Of a stretch of 64,000 nt of DNA, positions 24,898 through 36,790 are shown one piece after another. Under the pieces are notes generated by a model, which was not told the DNA's origin, did no database searches, and worked only from the letters and a program-made list of their open reading frames with translations. Within the stretch, counting starts at the first letter, position 1; the number at the start of each line of letters is the position of its first letter. Origin of the DNA: Stenopsyche tienmushanensis (Eukaryota > Arthropoda > Insecta > Trichoptera > Stenopsychidae). The stretch lies in NCBI GenBank assembly GCA_008973525.1, contig WACJ01000216.1, positions 372,001 to 436,000 of the forward strand, in the 5' to 3' direction. The translations under genes were made by a program, and so were the position numbers.

Positions 24898-25385
24898 TCA
24901 ATCCTTTAGATTGTCTAGTTGGAAACAATATTTTGTTGAATTGATCGTTTCACCTTGCTGAAGTAGCTCATTATAAACTACCCCTTTACAGTCCCACCAA
25001 ATGCATGCTTTTTTTGGATGTAGGCCAGGTCTAGCTACTTTTAAAGCTTCTGTACCCTTGGTCCAAGACCGTTTACGTTGGATATTCCCATAGAGTATCC
25101 AACTTTCATGTCCTGTGACAAGTCTCTTCAAAAAAAGTTGGCTATTATGTCGTTGGAGAAGAAGATCGCATGTTGAAATACGCTGAAGTTTATTTGAGTC
25201 AGTCAGTTCATGAGGAAGCCACACATCTGAACGATTGATGTAGCCCAATTTTGTCAGATGATTATGGACGGATGTTCGTGGAATTTATAACTTGTTAGCT
25301 ATTTTGCGAACAGAATATCGCGGGTTTTCTTCAGTCATGGCTGTGATTAGATCTGTGTTCATTTGCGAAAGAAACTTATGGGACA
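24898..25385 (-). mobile_element. Second copy of the internally deleted mariner, left end truncated
   Basis: Closely matches 5350-5856, including the inverted repeat joined directly to the NTDLITAM-VEENPRYSVRKI-type segment at 25350-25385. The minus-strand reading includes GYINRSDVWLPHELTDSNKL, LVTGHESWILYGNIQRKRSW, WTKGTEALKVARPGLHPKKA and IWWDCKGVVYNELLQQGETI. Catalytic HDNARP and SPD regions are cut off at 24898. The coding frame is less damaged than in the other copy but still broken. Confidence 0.88.
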
Positions 25386-25774
25386 AACTAAAATAAATAA
25401 ACATATATCATTAAAAACGTAAATATCATTAAAATTTATTATTTTATAATATCTCTATAATATATACACTATCGTATAAACCATTCCATAGTTTGGGAAA
25501 CCCTGTTTTAAATAAGGGTTGTTCCTTTAGGGTATTTTTAAATTGAGTACTCTTAAAGTCTCAAATAAATCTCATATGTAATACATTATCATGATTTTCT
25601 TCTATTTTTCCTAATTAAATTTGTTCCTACGTATCATATCTTCAACTAATATACTTCTTTAACAAGATTTAAAGCAAGACATTTAAAATGAAATAAACAA
25701 TTCTTGATTCAGTATATTCAACATCTAATATTTATCCTAATTTTGAAATACTATTTTTACCATCAATAGAAGAT

Positions 25775-26210
25775 GAATATCAGACGACAATTAACATTTG
25801 TCGTGATATTAGCGAAGAAGGTTTTGATTACATGGATATTCATGACATCCAAGAAATACTGGATGATCGTACGTTCACCTAAAATGAACTAGTCGAAATA
25901 TTAAATGGATCTACCACAATTACTGACTCAGAAAGCAGCGAAATAGCTACATGTTTCACATTAAAAACAATTAATATAAGCATAGAATTGGCTATTAAAT
26001 TTGAAATAAAATATAAAATGATCCTATAATGTAAAGAAGCTTAAAATTCAAGAGAGAATTACAACAGATTTTGGAATCTTATAATGAAATACGTAAAGAT
26101 TTATACGCTAAAAGCAGACAGTCGCTTATTACTGAATTTCTGAATGCTAAAACTAGAAATACTCTAGAGTTATCTGATGATGGAAACCCACAATAGATCT
26201 ACAAAAATTA
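25775..26210 (+). mobile_element. Tigger/pogo transposase C-terminal remnant, second lineage
   Basis: Broken plus-strand frames read DIQEILDDRTF, NELVEILNGSTTITDSESSE, FTLKTINISIELA, then LQQILESYNEIRKDLYAKSR and SLITEFLNAKTRN. This is the acidic tail and final helix of Tigger-type transposases in the right order. It differs from the 4861-6400 copy. Stops and shifts make it inactive, and no terminus was recognised. Confidence 0.7.
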
Positions 26211-26667
26211 ATTTTGTATGAACTTCAAACCTTGTATAACACGTATTTGTATTACACGGCGTTTTTGCGGGAACCATATAAGGTTTGATTGATTTTTCTC
26301 GGTTTTATTTTTCAAACTGCATCGTTATTTAATATTTATGATAATCCTATTTGTATATATGCATTTTTGAATCGAATTGATACGAATGCAAGATTTTAAA
26401 CATACTTTATACCGTCATGATTATCGATTTCAAGCCTTGCTATATAATACTTAAATGTAAGAAAAATGCGTTTCACAATATTTATATTCACGGTTCACCG
26501 ATAATCCCATTTGTAAAGCCTTAATTAAATTCATACACACTGCAACAGTAAGTATAGGCTTATTCTCAAAGGTCAAACGGATTAATAGCGAAATTGTCGG
26601 GTACGATTCCGCACGGTCGCAATAAATATTATATGAGATTATTTTTTTCTAGGGATCATTTCGCAGG

Positions 26668-27060
26668 TCAAATAATTGGAGGCTTGCCCGTCCGGCCTGT
26701 TGGGGGCAGGTGTGCGTAAAAATTGAGTTTTTCCAGCAATACGACCGCATCTGTGCGAATATGGAGGTAAAGTAAGGTAAGATCTGTCACAAAAATCCAG
26801 AGTATCGAAGCCAGTCCATGGCTCGTGACTAAATAACTATTTTTAGAAGCTGCAGTCAGCAGTAAATTAAGGCTGTCTCTCTCTAATGTCCTGCTAGAGA
26901 GCGAGAGGGCCGTATTGAATAACGTGTTACGAAACACGCTTGGGATTATCCTATTCATACTTTTCTGTGTATCACATTGTGAGGAACAAAATGCGAAGCC
27001 TTTCTTATACGCAACCACCTGTGAGAGGGTAATACGTGTCTGATACCTACAACTAATCAA
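26668..27060 (-). other. 130-aa open frame, unrecognised
   Basis: One of the longest uninterrupted frames outside the two genes. It has serine/leucine-rich and hydrophobic stretches but no domain I recognise, and no splice context. Its length exceeds the chance expectation only modestly, so a coding call is not justified. Confidence 0.2.
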
Positions 27061-27380
27061 ATCTTAATGTCAATTTATAAAAGCACACTAGAGAAGATTG
27101 CAAAAAAATAACATTAGCGACTACTGTCGGTGCATCTAAATGCAAACGATGCATAATATCGACAAGTAAAACAATATAAACATGTTTATCTGAAATGCAA
27201 TACCTTCATTTTCAATAATAGTCGCCTATCTTAACCCCAAATCTTCTATGCTTGTTTCCTTTTATTAAAAAAAAATTAAAAATGCGTAAGAGTCTCGAAA
27301 AATTTCTTAAATCCTAAGGGATTTATGCATTGCTTTTTTTCATTTGTTAACTGAAATCATTAACTAAAAGATGAAACAAT

Positions 27381-27520
27381 GTTTGTGTAATATATAATAA
27401 AATGGATAAGCGGCATGGTGCATGCGTATCTATAAAGTATGCCACGAACACACTACAAATGATTCTCCCTCTCTTTCCGACCACCGGTTGGAGTTTCACT
27501 TTGCGCATCTTATGTCCCGA
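27381..27520 (+). repeat. Dispersed repeat family E, copy 3, internally shortened
   Basis: Begins 'gtttgtgtaatatataataa', lacks the 'ctagtggttgc' section, then resumes with 'gcggcatggtgcatgcgtat' and 'gattctccctctctttccga', followed by 'ttggagtttcac' as in copy 2. Confidence 0.6.
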
Positions 27521-27639
27521 ATGAAATGTTCTAATGACTTGAACAGATCATAATAAAAAATCCAGGATACCTTTTCGATATGAGAGTTTTTTCCACGGCC
27601 GCTAATAATAAGCTAGCATGAACTCAGTCTTGTACGTTG

Positions 27640-27960
27640 AGTTTTGAGAGAAACAGAGACGAAGAGAGTATCTTGCGTACATCTTACGATTGTATAAATC
27701 GTTAACCCAAATTTATCGACTAATAATGATATGTGAATGATATAATGATTCGATTTCAAGTGTATTATTTATGTTTACTCGAAGAAATGACCGAATATTG
27801 TATGCTATCGACAGTGTTTATTTATTTAAATACAAGCTTCATACGCGCTGCGGCGGTCCTGACAGATAAGTGAATTTGTACGAATAAATGGCGGACAAGC
27901 AAATATAGCATCTAAGTTTATGATGATTTTAAATTGGCTCACAAATCAAAGGATTAAAAC
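27640..27960 (+). repeat. MITE family B, copy 2, 5' end degraded
   Basis: Shares 'agagaaacagagacgaagag', 'gtataaatcgttaacccaaa', 'gctatcgacagtgtttattt' and 'cttcatacgcgctgcggcgg' with the copy at 34278. The TTAA-CCCC start is lost. It lies about 150 bp after a copy of another dispersed repeat (27381). Confidence 0.6.
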
Positions 27961-28097
27961 TCATCCTTCAAAACATTGCTTTGTGATTTAATATTTGGCA
28001 TATGTTATAAAAAAAAAATCTAGGGATGAAATTATAATTTTGCATATAATATAACATAATTTGAATTATTTTGGTCGCTCGCCTCGATGACCGACTG

Positions 28098-28371
28098 TGT
28101 CCTCCTATCTCGTGAGCGAAGCTTCACCACCGTATTATACGCGCGTCCTTCCTCTCCACGTCCCCGCGACCCAAGCTTCATTTCACCAGATCAATATGCG
28201 CCAACATAATGCATCTGTTAAACATCTCACATAACAATAATAATCGTATTAATTCTATAACATTCACTAAGATACGCACAATAAGTTCCCAAAGTTTCAT
28301 CGCAATCGGATGAACGATATGGCAGCGCATAAAATATGAACAAACAAACATTGATTTTTATATATATTAGA
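28098..28371 (-). mobile_element. Helitron-like 5' end, inverse orientation
   Basis: On the minus strand it starts A|TCTAATATATATAAAAATCA at 28371, then 'cgttcatccgattgcgatga' and 'aactttgggaacttattgtg', and shares the 'gatgtttaacagatgcatta' block with the copy at 23719. The distal 28080-28160 part is GC-rich and unmatched. Confidence 0.7.
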
Positions 28372-28379
28372 TTATGCAG

Positions 28380-29740
28380 TTATCTTCATGCAGTTATCTT
28401 CTTCCATTGCGTTTTTATAACGATAGCAAATATTATCATAATGTTCAAGCTCTACGTCCGAATTCTTTCTATTAAATTTTCATGTCTATATACCCGAGCA
28501 AATAATGATTTTCAGCGCTTATTATGCTGCAAACTATGACCTAAGCAGATCTCTGCTATCTGATGACCGCTCACTGCTCGAAACTATTATTTGACTCCCT
28601 ATCTAATGAATCAATATAACAATAAGTCATTATTAAATTTCGCAATGCTGGCAGTTGTATTAAAACAATCAATGATAAACACACATTTTGTTCAAGTTCA
28701 AATGTCTGCTAATATCACAATATTACGTTCCATTTTCATTGCGAATTTTATTTTCATGCTAGAACAGAATGCTTCCTACGGCTCGTAAACAAGGCAACTT
28801 TATTCTTGCACGATGATTCAATAAGGCAATTTTGCTAGTCGTTTGAATATGAAGTCCTTTCATCCTGTTATTATTTAATAAATGAATTCCTGCACAATGA
28901 GAATATCTGAACTTGTACGAACAAAACGACCATATTTTCATTGAAATGCATCTCATATTGGTGTCGATTAGAACAATTCTCATTACATAACACTTCCGCA
29001 ATAGTATCGAGCCGATATAAACCTATAGCTTTAACAATATCAAAATCCGGGACTTATATATCCTACTATTGTTAATTCAAATAATTTAATTGCATTGTGT
29101 ATGACAGCTATTTGTGTGTAATTAAATCGTAAAATTCCAGCTTAAAAGGGATTTGCAAAAGTCGTTTGTGAAAAACGATAACAAATCGAATTCAATCGAA
29201 GAGGATATTGGTGCAAAAAAATACATAAAGTATAATATGAACCTGTTTTTAATGCATTGTATCCAATTTATGCGATATTTAAAGCTCGAATCTATCTGCA
29301 TATAACGTTATTAACGACCGCATTTCGAACACATATGCACCTAATAGGTTTTATTGTTCGTACGTATGCAAATTAAGTTTTTGTTAATCTATTTTAAGCT
29401 GAATGACAAATTCGTATTTCTTCCTTTACAGCTATAATCAAAGGTTATCCACGCTTTCTTTGATTTAAACATGGATACAGACAAAATGCTAGTTCTGTGT
29501 GTTGGACAGCCGACGATCGGATATGAGAATGCAATTTAGATGTACAATGATTCGTTTGAAACCGCAAATCGCGTATAAATCATGCAAATACAATTTTCCC
29601 CCATCGACCGATAAGACAATCGGTTATAACAATTTGTTACGTGTTACCATTGTCTTTGGGTTGCATCAATTATTGCAGGGCATGGCGAACGATCAAAGTT
29701 GCATCTCTCGCGTGCTTAAAGTTCAAAGGTGAAGGCTTCG
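28380..29740. other. Intergenic interval, no gene seen
   Basis: AT-rich with short frames only; no paired repeats found by eye. Confidence 0.5.
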
Positions 29741-29749
29741 GCTGGAAGC

Positions 29750-29900
29750 AATGCGCTCGTATCGATTATGCAAGTGTGGCGACCTTGCCCGAGGCCCCAC
29801 GAGGCCCCTCGAGGCCCAGGCCATTGCCAATGTCGAGGGTTGCTAGCAACCCTCCATTCATTCATGGGGGTGGCATCCACCTTCATACCGGGTAGTCAAA
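29750..29900. repeat. GC-rich island with short gaggccc repeats and a 20-bp palindrome
   Basis: Contains three spaced 'gaggccc' units at about 29791-29822 and a perfect palindrome at 29835-29854. It shares 'attgccaatgt' with the 31.5-kb repeat, so it may be a fragment of the same dispersed sequence. The short ORFs across it have no recognisable domain. Confidence 0.4.
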
Positions 29901-30599
29901 TCTGTCCCAACAAGCCGCTAAGTACTACCACAACAGCCTCCGCTACAGCGCTTTCAAACATATGCACCATTATTCGAATATTTATACAAATAATGCCTTA
30001 ATTTAATATAAACAATATAATTGTAAATCTGAACGAATTTAAGATGCTTCCAATATATTTTGAATCACATTCCTCCTGTCTTATTTGCAATCTTCAAGCA
30101 TTGAAAAGCTTCCAAATGTAATCATAAACAAACTCACTTTGATCATCTGTAATTATTAATTCAATCCACTTTGATCCATTGCTTGGATTATTGACATGGA
30201 TACAAGAATCTCAACTGTATGAAAGCTTCGATCTATTTATCTTTAGTATAAGGAGCCAATCAATGTATATAATATACAAAGATCCATTGACAACCCCGAT
30301 CTAATTGTGTTAAATTTTCAAATTGGCATTAAACCGAAAACCGTTATTTTTATCGGAACAAAAACTGAAACTGAACCAATTCAAAATACTGGTTTATTTC
30401 GGTTTTATAAGGCAATATACAGATAACATTTTATAAAATCACTCCGAAGCTAAATAGAAAAAAAACCGTTATTTTTTCTAGAATCGAACCGTTATATATG
30501 TTTTGAACTGTTTGATCCATTTAATTGTAGAATTAAGAAAGATGACAAACTTCTACAGAATAAAAAGGGAAAAAAACGGATTAATAAGATTGCCAATTA

Positions 30600-30845
30600 T
30601 TCCAGCTTAGCCAAGAAGTTGGCAACTCTTCTAGTAAATAACTAGCACATGAGCCTCTGAGAGATCTTCCGTGATCAAAGATGGCCCCATATACACATTT
30701 ATCCCCGAAAATGCTCCAAAGTCCCTTTAAAAAGACGGAATGACTACAAAGTCTGCATGCGTGACCATCCAGTCCGCTTTTCGGACCGCTGACATTATGA
30801 ATGAGCGCCTCGCGATTGGACGCCACACCCGAATATGTCTACAGA
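30600..30845 (-). repeat. Dispersed repeat family D, copy 1
   Basis: On the minus strand 'gaggcgctcattcataatgt' and 'ccgaaaagcggactggatgg' match 47895-47945 on the plus strand. The longest frame here (81 aa) has no recognisable domain. I cannot assign the element class. Confidence 0.5.
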
Positions 30846-31099
30846 ACGATTACGAACTTCCATTGCAAAACGAATTTATCTGAAGAAGATTTATAGGGTG
30901 GGCTATTTAAATTTTGCAATCGGTCAAAAATATTGTCGTCTTTATTTTATTGTGGGCTTATGCCGATTGGGTCGGCCCAGTCTTTAAATGATAACGAAGA
31001 AAAGAAAGATTAAACTTAGTATATATTATAAAAACCAGTCAACCAGTGTTGATTCATGTAAAGTATAATGATCAAGTAAAACAAAAACAATGTGCAACT

Positions 31100-31175
31100 C
31101 TCGACTGGGCCGGTACTCTGCGTTTTGCGCCACAAGCCTAATTGCGCCCGTGGCGGGCGCCTGCGACAAAATATT
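31100..31175 (-). repeat. GC-rich possible hAT terminus
   Basis: The minus strand contains CAGGCGCCCGCCACGGGCGC followed by 'aattaggcttgtggcgcaaa', similar in style to hAT ends and to the nested MITE at 10069. There is no matching partner, so this is a weak call. Confidence 0.25.
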
Positions 31176-31499
31176 GATTAAATCGATGACAATACTATTT
31201 AATATTTTTATAAAATTAAAATTACTGAAAAAATCATATTTTAATCAATATTATTTAAAAGATAATGATGATCAAATCGGCGTAATTTTTTCGGGAATAC
31301 TTTGAGATTCCCTTAATGTGAAACACGCATTTGCACGCAAGCGCCTGGGAATGGGGCTTCTGCAACTGGGGCAATCGATGCAGCAAGCAGATTGCCTACA
31401 ATCCGTCCGACAGGCGCTACGGGACAACCAGGCCATGATCATTGTCAATGTCACTATAGGCCCAGGTCAGGATGGTAGGTACCACCGAAGGTATCTTCA

Positions 31500-31660
31500 G
31501 AGGCTGCTAGTACATCCTGTTCATTGCCAATGTTACGAGCCGGCTGGGTCAGAGCCTCACCTACCCCCATAGCGTATCCCTGACTACTTCGACGGATTCG
31601 TTCACTGCCAATGTTACGGGAGGACGAGGCCTTCTGCGTATCCCTGAATTTAAATGCTCG
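31500..31660. repeat. Imperfect tandem duplication of about 83 bp
   Basis: 'gttcattgccaatgttacg' (about 31520) is repeated as 'gttcactgccaatgttacg' (about 31602), and 'gcgtatccctga' occurs after each. The surrounding 31320-31660 is GC-rich against the local background. A related 'ccattgccaatgtcgag' occurs at 29820. Confidence 0.5.
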
Positions 31661-31948
31661 TGGCCTATTTTCGGTGAAATAAGGTCGTGACCGAGCTGCA
31701 AGGATATTTTAGATACAATTTCAATGTCGACAATTCGGAGCCTATACACGATCATATTCAAACAATTTATTAAAATATACAACATATATTTTTATTTTGA
31801 AAAAAAGCATGTTATTAAATCCGCATCTTTCAAATACATCTCATATTTGATCTCATTATACTTGCAGTGTTATATTCCTGATTTATTCTTGTTAAAAGAA
31901 TTGTATGGGTCCATTTTGTTATAAATTTTCAGCAGATTTATTTATTAG

Positions 31949-31977
31949 CGGAATCCAGCAGCAGATACTGGATTCCG
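31949..31977. other. Perfect 10-bp hairpin, 9-nt loop
   Basis: CGGAATCCAG (31949-31958) pairs with CTGGATTCCG (31968-31977). Located about 200 bp left of the solitary TTAA-CCCC terminus. Role unknown. Confidence 0.7.
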
Positions 31978-32159
31978 ATGTATAAAATTAATTTTAATCA
32001 AAATTTTGAGAAGTTAAACGCCACGTGTACGCAAATTTTCCTTTGATCCGCGCAAAACAAGGACGAAAGCCTCGGGTGACTTTGAAGAGCGAAAAACAAA
32101 TTTGCTCATAGCTCCATAATAAATTATCAAAATTTTCAGATTTCTCAATTCCTGTACAA

Positions 32160-32222
32160 ATCGAAGACATCCCTGGGGAGCACGCCGACACATCGACGAG
32201 CGCCCCCTGCGTAAAGGGGTTA
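32160..32222 (-). repeat. Solitary piggyBac-like terminus
   Basis: The minus strand reads TTAACCCCTTTACGCAGGGG then GCGCTCGTCGATGTGTCGGC, a TTAA-CCC end of the kind seen elsewhere in the window. No partner end was found within 1 kb upstream. Confidence 0.4.
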
Positions 32223-33484
32223 ATTCGAATTTATAGTTGTGTGCAAATACGTAACCGGATATTCACGCCGATTCCCTCGAGAAAATCTCGAAATGAGAGA
32301 AGATCTTTCCAGAATGTAGCATCTTTATAGGGCAAAGTACCATGGGGGGCTGATCTCGAGTGCGTTGGGAAATCAGTGCCGAACGACACGGCGTCGTAAG
32401 GGTCGTTTTTGTGTGTCAAAAGGGTGAGTCGAGTATTGATCCGGCCTGTTGCCATGGCACTTGTTGCGTTACGTCACCTGTTATCAATTACATACTACGG
32501 GAGTGATGATACAGATGGTCAATTGGCGTTGGGATAAGATTAGGGAGCAATTTGTTGAACGAAAATGTTGTTAAATTTGATCACGAAACTTACTTATAGC
32601 GCAAATGCTCAAAAACATCAACATCATGATCGACGATACATTGCATGTATTCAGGATCATAATGTGTAATTAAATGCTTAAAAATCCTCTATAATTTGAA
32701 TAAATCCGTTATATTTTAGGTTATGTTGCGTCCGTTGCATTACAAACGGCTATCGAGTGCATGCATCAGCGTCAGTGCATTATCGAAGCCTTTTCCCCCC
32801 GTTGTTTAACAACGCACTAAAAATCGCGAATATTCATCATCATCGATGTGCACAGTGTAAACATGGATGTCTTCAATGAAACCCACACAGTGTTTACATA
32901 ACAAATAGTAGTTCGCATAGAGGGCGGCCACTGCTATCCACAGTGGTAAAAAAAGAACCTTAAAAAACGATTACATAGCTTCACGTAATCTTTGTTCACG
33001 AGAATGCCAAAGCCACAACAAGGAAACCTTTCAAAGCCTTTGATGAATTCAAAAATAATCCACATCAAAAATAATTACACCAAAGCACGACACAATGAAA
33101 TAACACCCATAAACTCTTTTTTATCGCCTTTTCATGCCCGATTATGATATAATGTTAAAAACAAAAATTATGCCATATTCTATAACGGCGAAAATTTTAT
33201 TTTTACACCTCTCTGTGAACTTTTATTTCAGGCGCATTAAGAAAAAATGAGCTTTCATCATCGAGGGGAAGAAAAATGCTCGTTTGGGACTTGTTACATA
33301 AGTCGTTATGCAAGTCACATTTTTCATCCGGCCTATAAGTATCCATTATATAAATAAATTCAAGCGAAGCGCTTTTTATAAATTCCGGGTATTGTTAGAA
33401 GAGTTGCGTTAATTATTCAACCCTCCCCATTATGACACGCAATGAACGATGGATGTAAATACGATCTTGGCGATTGTGTGTGTG

Positions 33485-33780
33485 TAATATGGTATCGATC
33501 GACCCTAAAAGGGACAGTGGCGCATATAGCATGTGGCAACTACCCCTAGCACTCAATGGACCGTCTGAAAGTTTCCACTTCCCGAGAATAAAGCGAGATG
33601 GAAGATCGGCCTTCCCGCTCTTTCTCCATTCATGTCAGTTTCCCAGCAACGCTCTGACGTCAGCCACTAAATATGGCGGTGTCGTGACGTCAGAGCAGCT
33701 ACTCACCCAGGGGTTGCTCAGGGATCAACAACCAGTTGCCTCCTGCGCCATGGGTCTTGATTAACTCCTAGAACTTTTCC
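33485..33780. promoter_or_regulatory. GC-rich island with two inverted CRE-like TGACGTCA sites
   Basis: GCTCTGACGTCA and its exact inverse TGACGTCAGAGC face each other across about 22 bp, which also contains CTAAATATGG, a MEF2/SRF-like string. TGACGTCA is the canonical CREB/ATF site. An ORF through the island is not recognisable. A regulatory role is inferred; a degraded transposon end is an alternative. Confidence 0.35.
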
Positions 33781-34277
33781 TGGAGTCAACCAAAGCTCCG
33801 TTTACAAATCCATTGCGGCCTCATTATCCCGCAAAAGTTAAGAGCCAAGGGACTCTTCAGATCGCTGTTTAATTCAGTCATTGAAACCCATTTATGTTCT
33901 TATCTATTTTATTCGATTAATTAATATACATCATATGTTTAATATCAAACATACTTAAACATTTTAATGCGCTACGCATCTATTGATGCTAATGTAATAA
34001 ACTGATTAAAAATTTTCGCCCGTTTTAAACGTCATTTTCTTCCGATATTTTGAATTTGCATACATTATTACGAGTATTACGTCAAATTTCGCAAGTTCTT
34101 ATCAAAAATGCAACGTGAAAAAAAACGATAAACCTGATTCTGCAAACTTCTATATTGTTATTGAGTCAATTATACATTTAAAAATAAATTCATCGGACGA
34201 TTGACTACACTGTGATAATTTTTCCAGTCAATGGTAATTCTAGAAGCAAATGAGATGCATTTGAATATGTTGACCCC

Positions 34278-34645
34278 TTAACCCCTAAAGGAGTACTATC
34301 GCAGGGTCTACGATCGCCCTCCACTTATTCAGAAAGAGCACTGTTGTACATTAAGTTCGGAGACAGAGACAGAGACGAAGAGCTTCCCCGCATACATAGC
34401 ACGATTGTATAGATCGTTAACCCAAATTTATCGAATCATAATGATATAATAAATCGATACTAGTGTATTTCTAATATAATGTTTGTCTTTACCCAAAGAA
34501 ATTATCAAATATTGAGTGCTATCGACAGTGTTTATTTATTTATGTACAAGCTTCATACACGCTGCGACGGTCCTGACAAATAAGTGGATTTGTACGATGA
34601 TAAGTGATGATTTTAAAGTATCGAGGATTAAAATAATTTGGCTAT
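34278..34645 (+). repeat. TTAA-terminated MITE family B, copy 3
   Basis: Begins TTAA (34278-34281) then CCCCTAAAGGAGTACTATCG, includes the same GGAGACAGAGACAGAGACGA run, 'gatcgttaacccaaatttatcga', 'ctatcgacagtgtttattta' and 'gcttcatacacgctgcgacg'. The far end is probably the TTAA near 34640. It matches the 27640 copy over about 250 bp and the 6655-6928 copy in inverse orientation. Confidence 0.65.
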
Positions 34646-34814
34646 TTCTTTCGAATTAATCACGCGATTTGCTGCATTAAAGGGGATATTTATTTTTTTA
34701 AGCAGACGCTCTGTCAAACTTAATTTGATTGGAGATCTTTCACAGAGAAATCGTTTGAAAGATGAAGTGCAGTCGCAGATAATGAATCGCACCCGCTCCT
34801 TGTAGGCAAAGTCT

Positions 34815-34854
34815 AGCTAGTCTTCAACAAACCATCGTTTGTTGAAGACTAGCT
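34815..34854. other. Perfect 18-bp hairpin, 4-nt loop
   Basis: AGCTAGTCTTCAACAAAC (34815-34832) pairs exactly with 34837-34854 around loop catc. The stem is perfect, the loop too small for an animal microRNA precursor, and no repeat family explains it. It lies about 170 bp past MITE family B copy 3. Confidence 0.85.
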
Positions 34855-35625
34855 TCCAGAGCATAGCCCTTTGCTATTGAGGAGGTGAAGGCTCGAAAAA
34901 AAGTTCAGTAAAGGAGGCGATTGAATGCGTTCGTGCCTTATAGTATGCTCTTTGCTTCGAGATTCGGCAATCGCAACGAAAATAATGTCCCGGAGAAGAT
35001 GGACAGCCATGTGCCGTCTATAGATGGTAAAATCAGAATAGGATTAGAATAGGATAGTACCTTATGATTTTAAATGATATTTCAATTGTTACAAATCCAA
35101 TCACTCATAGGCCATCTTGCATGACATTATTGATCTTTATTAACCTTTCTGTCAATGAAATAAGTAAAGAAACGATCGTACGAAATATACTAATCTGATT
35201 TCTACGAATACATATATGATTCGAATACATTTTCTGTAGCACAGGTAAAAAAACAACATATGATGCAAAAAGGATTTCTTAAAAAACAGGTAAAAATTCA
35301 GGTCAGCATAAGAAATATCATAAATTATTTTATGGAGCAAAAAGATTGAAATTTCTTTACGGAAAATGAAAATGAAGGCTCTAGGTACATAAATATAAAT
35401 ATCCTTTTTTCCCAAAACACAAGGATCCCGATTTTTTATTTTAATTTTAAATTCTGTAAAATCCTTAAAAGGACAAATTCAAATAGATTTAGTAAGATCT
35501 ATACATAACTACTATTAAAAAACTCATGCAAAATCATGATGTCTGGCCAGACCATTTTATTGACAGAAGGGTTAAACCTCGATTGATCGGCAATATTAGC
35601 AATTGCAATCTTCCAAATGTATTGA

Positions 35626-35745
35626 TACTTACTTACTTACATATGGTGGCACTTATAGCCCTATCAGAGAGCCCCAGCCACCAACAACGCTTGCCGCCAT
35701 TTTCGTCTGTCTTGGGCCTCCTCCCTCCAATTGATGTAGATAAAT
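35626..35745 (-). mobile_element. 3' end of a non-LTR retrotransposon with tandem TAAG tail
   Basis: On the minus strand the sequence encodes NWREEAQDRRKWRQALLVAG, like the last codons of LINE polyproteins (DRxxWR near the stop). Downstream comes GTAAGTAAGTAAGT (inverse of 35626-35640), a short tandem tail typical of some non-LTR families. Confidence 0.55.
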
Positions 35746-35879
35746 TAAAATATTTATAATAAGAGTTCAGGATCTAACCCACTATACCAACATTTGTTCG
35801 ATTTGTGTTTGGGAAAATTCACGATATTAACCGATGGTTTGTCTTCAATGTGAGCTGGTCCATTTCTGGGGAAGGGTAA

Positions 35880-36245
35880 CACGCCTAGGTATGGAAAGCG
35901 TGGGCGATGTTCCGAACACATTTCATTCTATGCAAGCGGAAACGCATCCGAGGGGGAATTTCGCGATGCATCCGAGGAAATGCAGCCTCGATGCACGCGG
36001 ACGTTTTAATCGTCGATTTCCGCCCAATTTTCATATCTAGCATCGACGGGTTCAGCTCGAGGATGGGGTGAGGTCATGTTGCGCGCACATTCGAGCTCAT
36101 TCATAGACCGGGATGTTTTCTCAGAATGGACAGAAATTCTCGGAACTTCACTCGGATCAATGTGAGAGATGATGCAGATGTGTGCAAACGCAGGCGCACT
36201 CTGCTCCCTCACATATATTACGACACCAGCGTGTGTCTCCATGAA
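35880..36245. other. GC-rich island, possible regulatory or exon remnant
   Basis: Base composition is clearly higher in GC than its flanks. 'gcatccgagg' is repeated 25 bp apart near 35945-35975. Short ORFs on both strands have no recognisable domain. No splice-supported gene model can be built. Confidence 0.3.
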
Positions 36246-36790
36246 TAACGTCTAGGAAACGCGCCCCGCAGTTATTATATTAAATATTGAAACCGTTTGC
36301 TTAAAAACGTATAATATATAATATTCATAAAAGTAAAGCTAAATGGATGTTAAATTAGACGGTGGAAATCCCGGTAAGGGGTGGCCTTTTGCGTGAACTT
36401 GGCTTTGATGCTTGAACCTCATAATGGGTCGGCCGCATAGGCCTTCCAAGGCTCAATTTTCAGGTCAAGGGGCGAACGAAAATCGCTTTGGCTGACGAAT
36501 ATTTTTAATCATATTATACTTATTAAATTTTCAACAAAAAAATAATATAAATACTTAAAATAATTATCATTTTAACGCATCTTATGCGGGGTCAGTTTAA
36601 TTAAAGCTTACACGTGTAACGGGCATCTCCACGACTTTTTCGCGCGACACGTGCCTTTTTCACATTTTTTTATATTGTATTTTTGCGATGATGCTGTGAA
36701 CATATCAGAATTTGAGCCCTAGCCGATTATGTTGTTTTAGATGTGTCTTTTGATGTCCAATATCTGCAAACTAGACAAATAAACATAGTA

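Noticed and set aside
34815..34854. microRNA precursor
   Set aside because: The stem is perfect but short and the loop is 4 nt, unlike animal pre-miRNAs.
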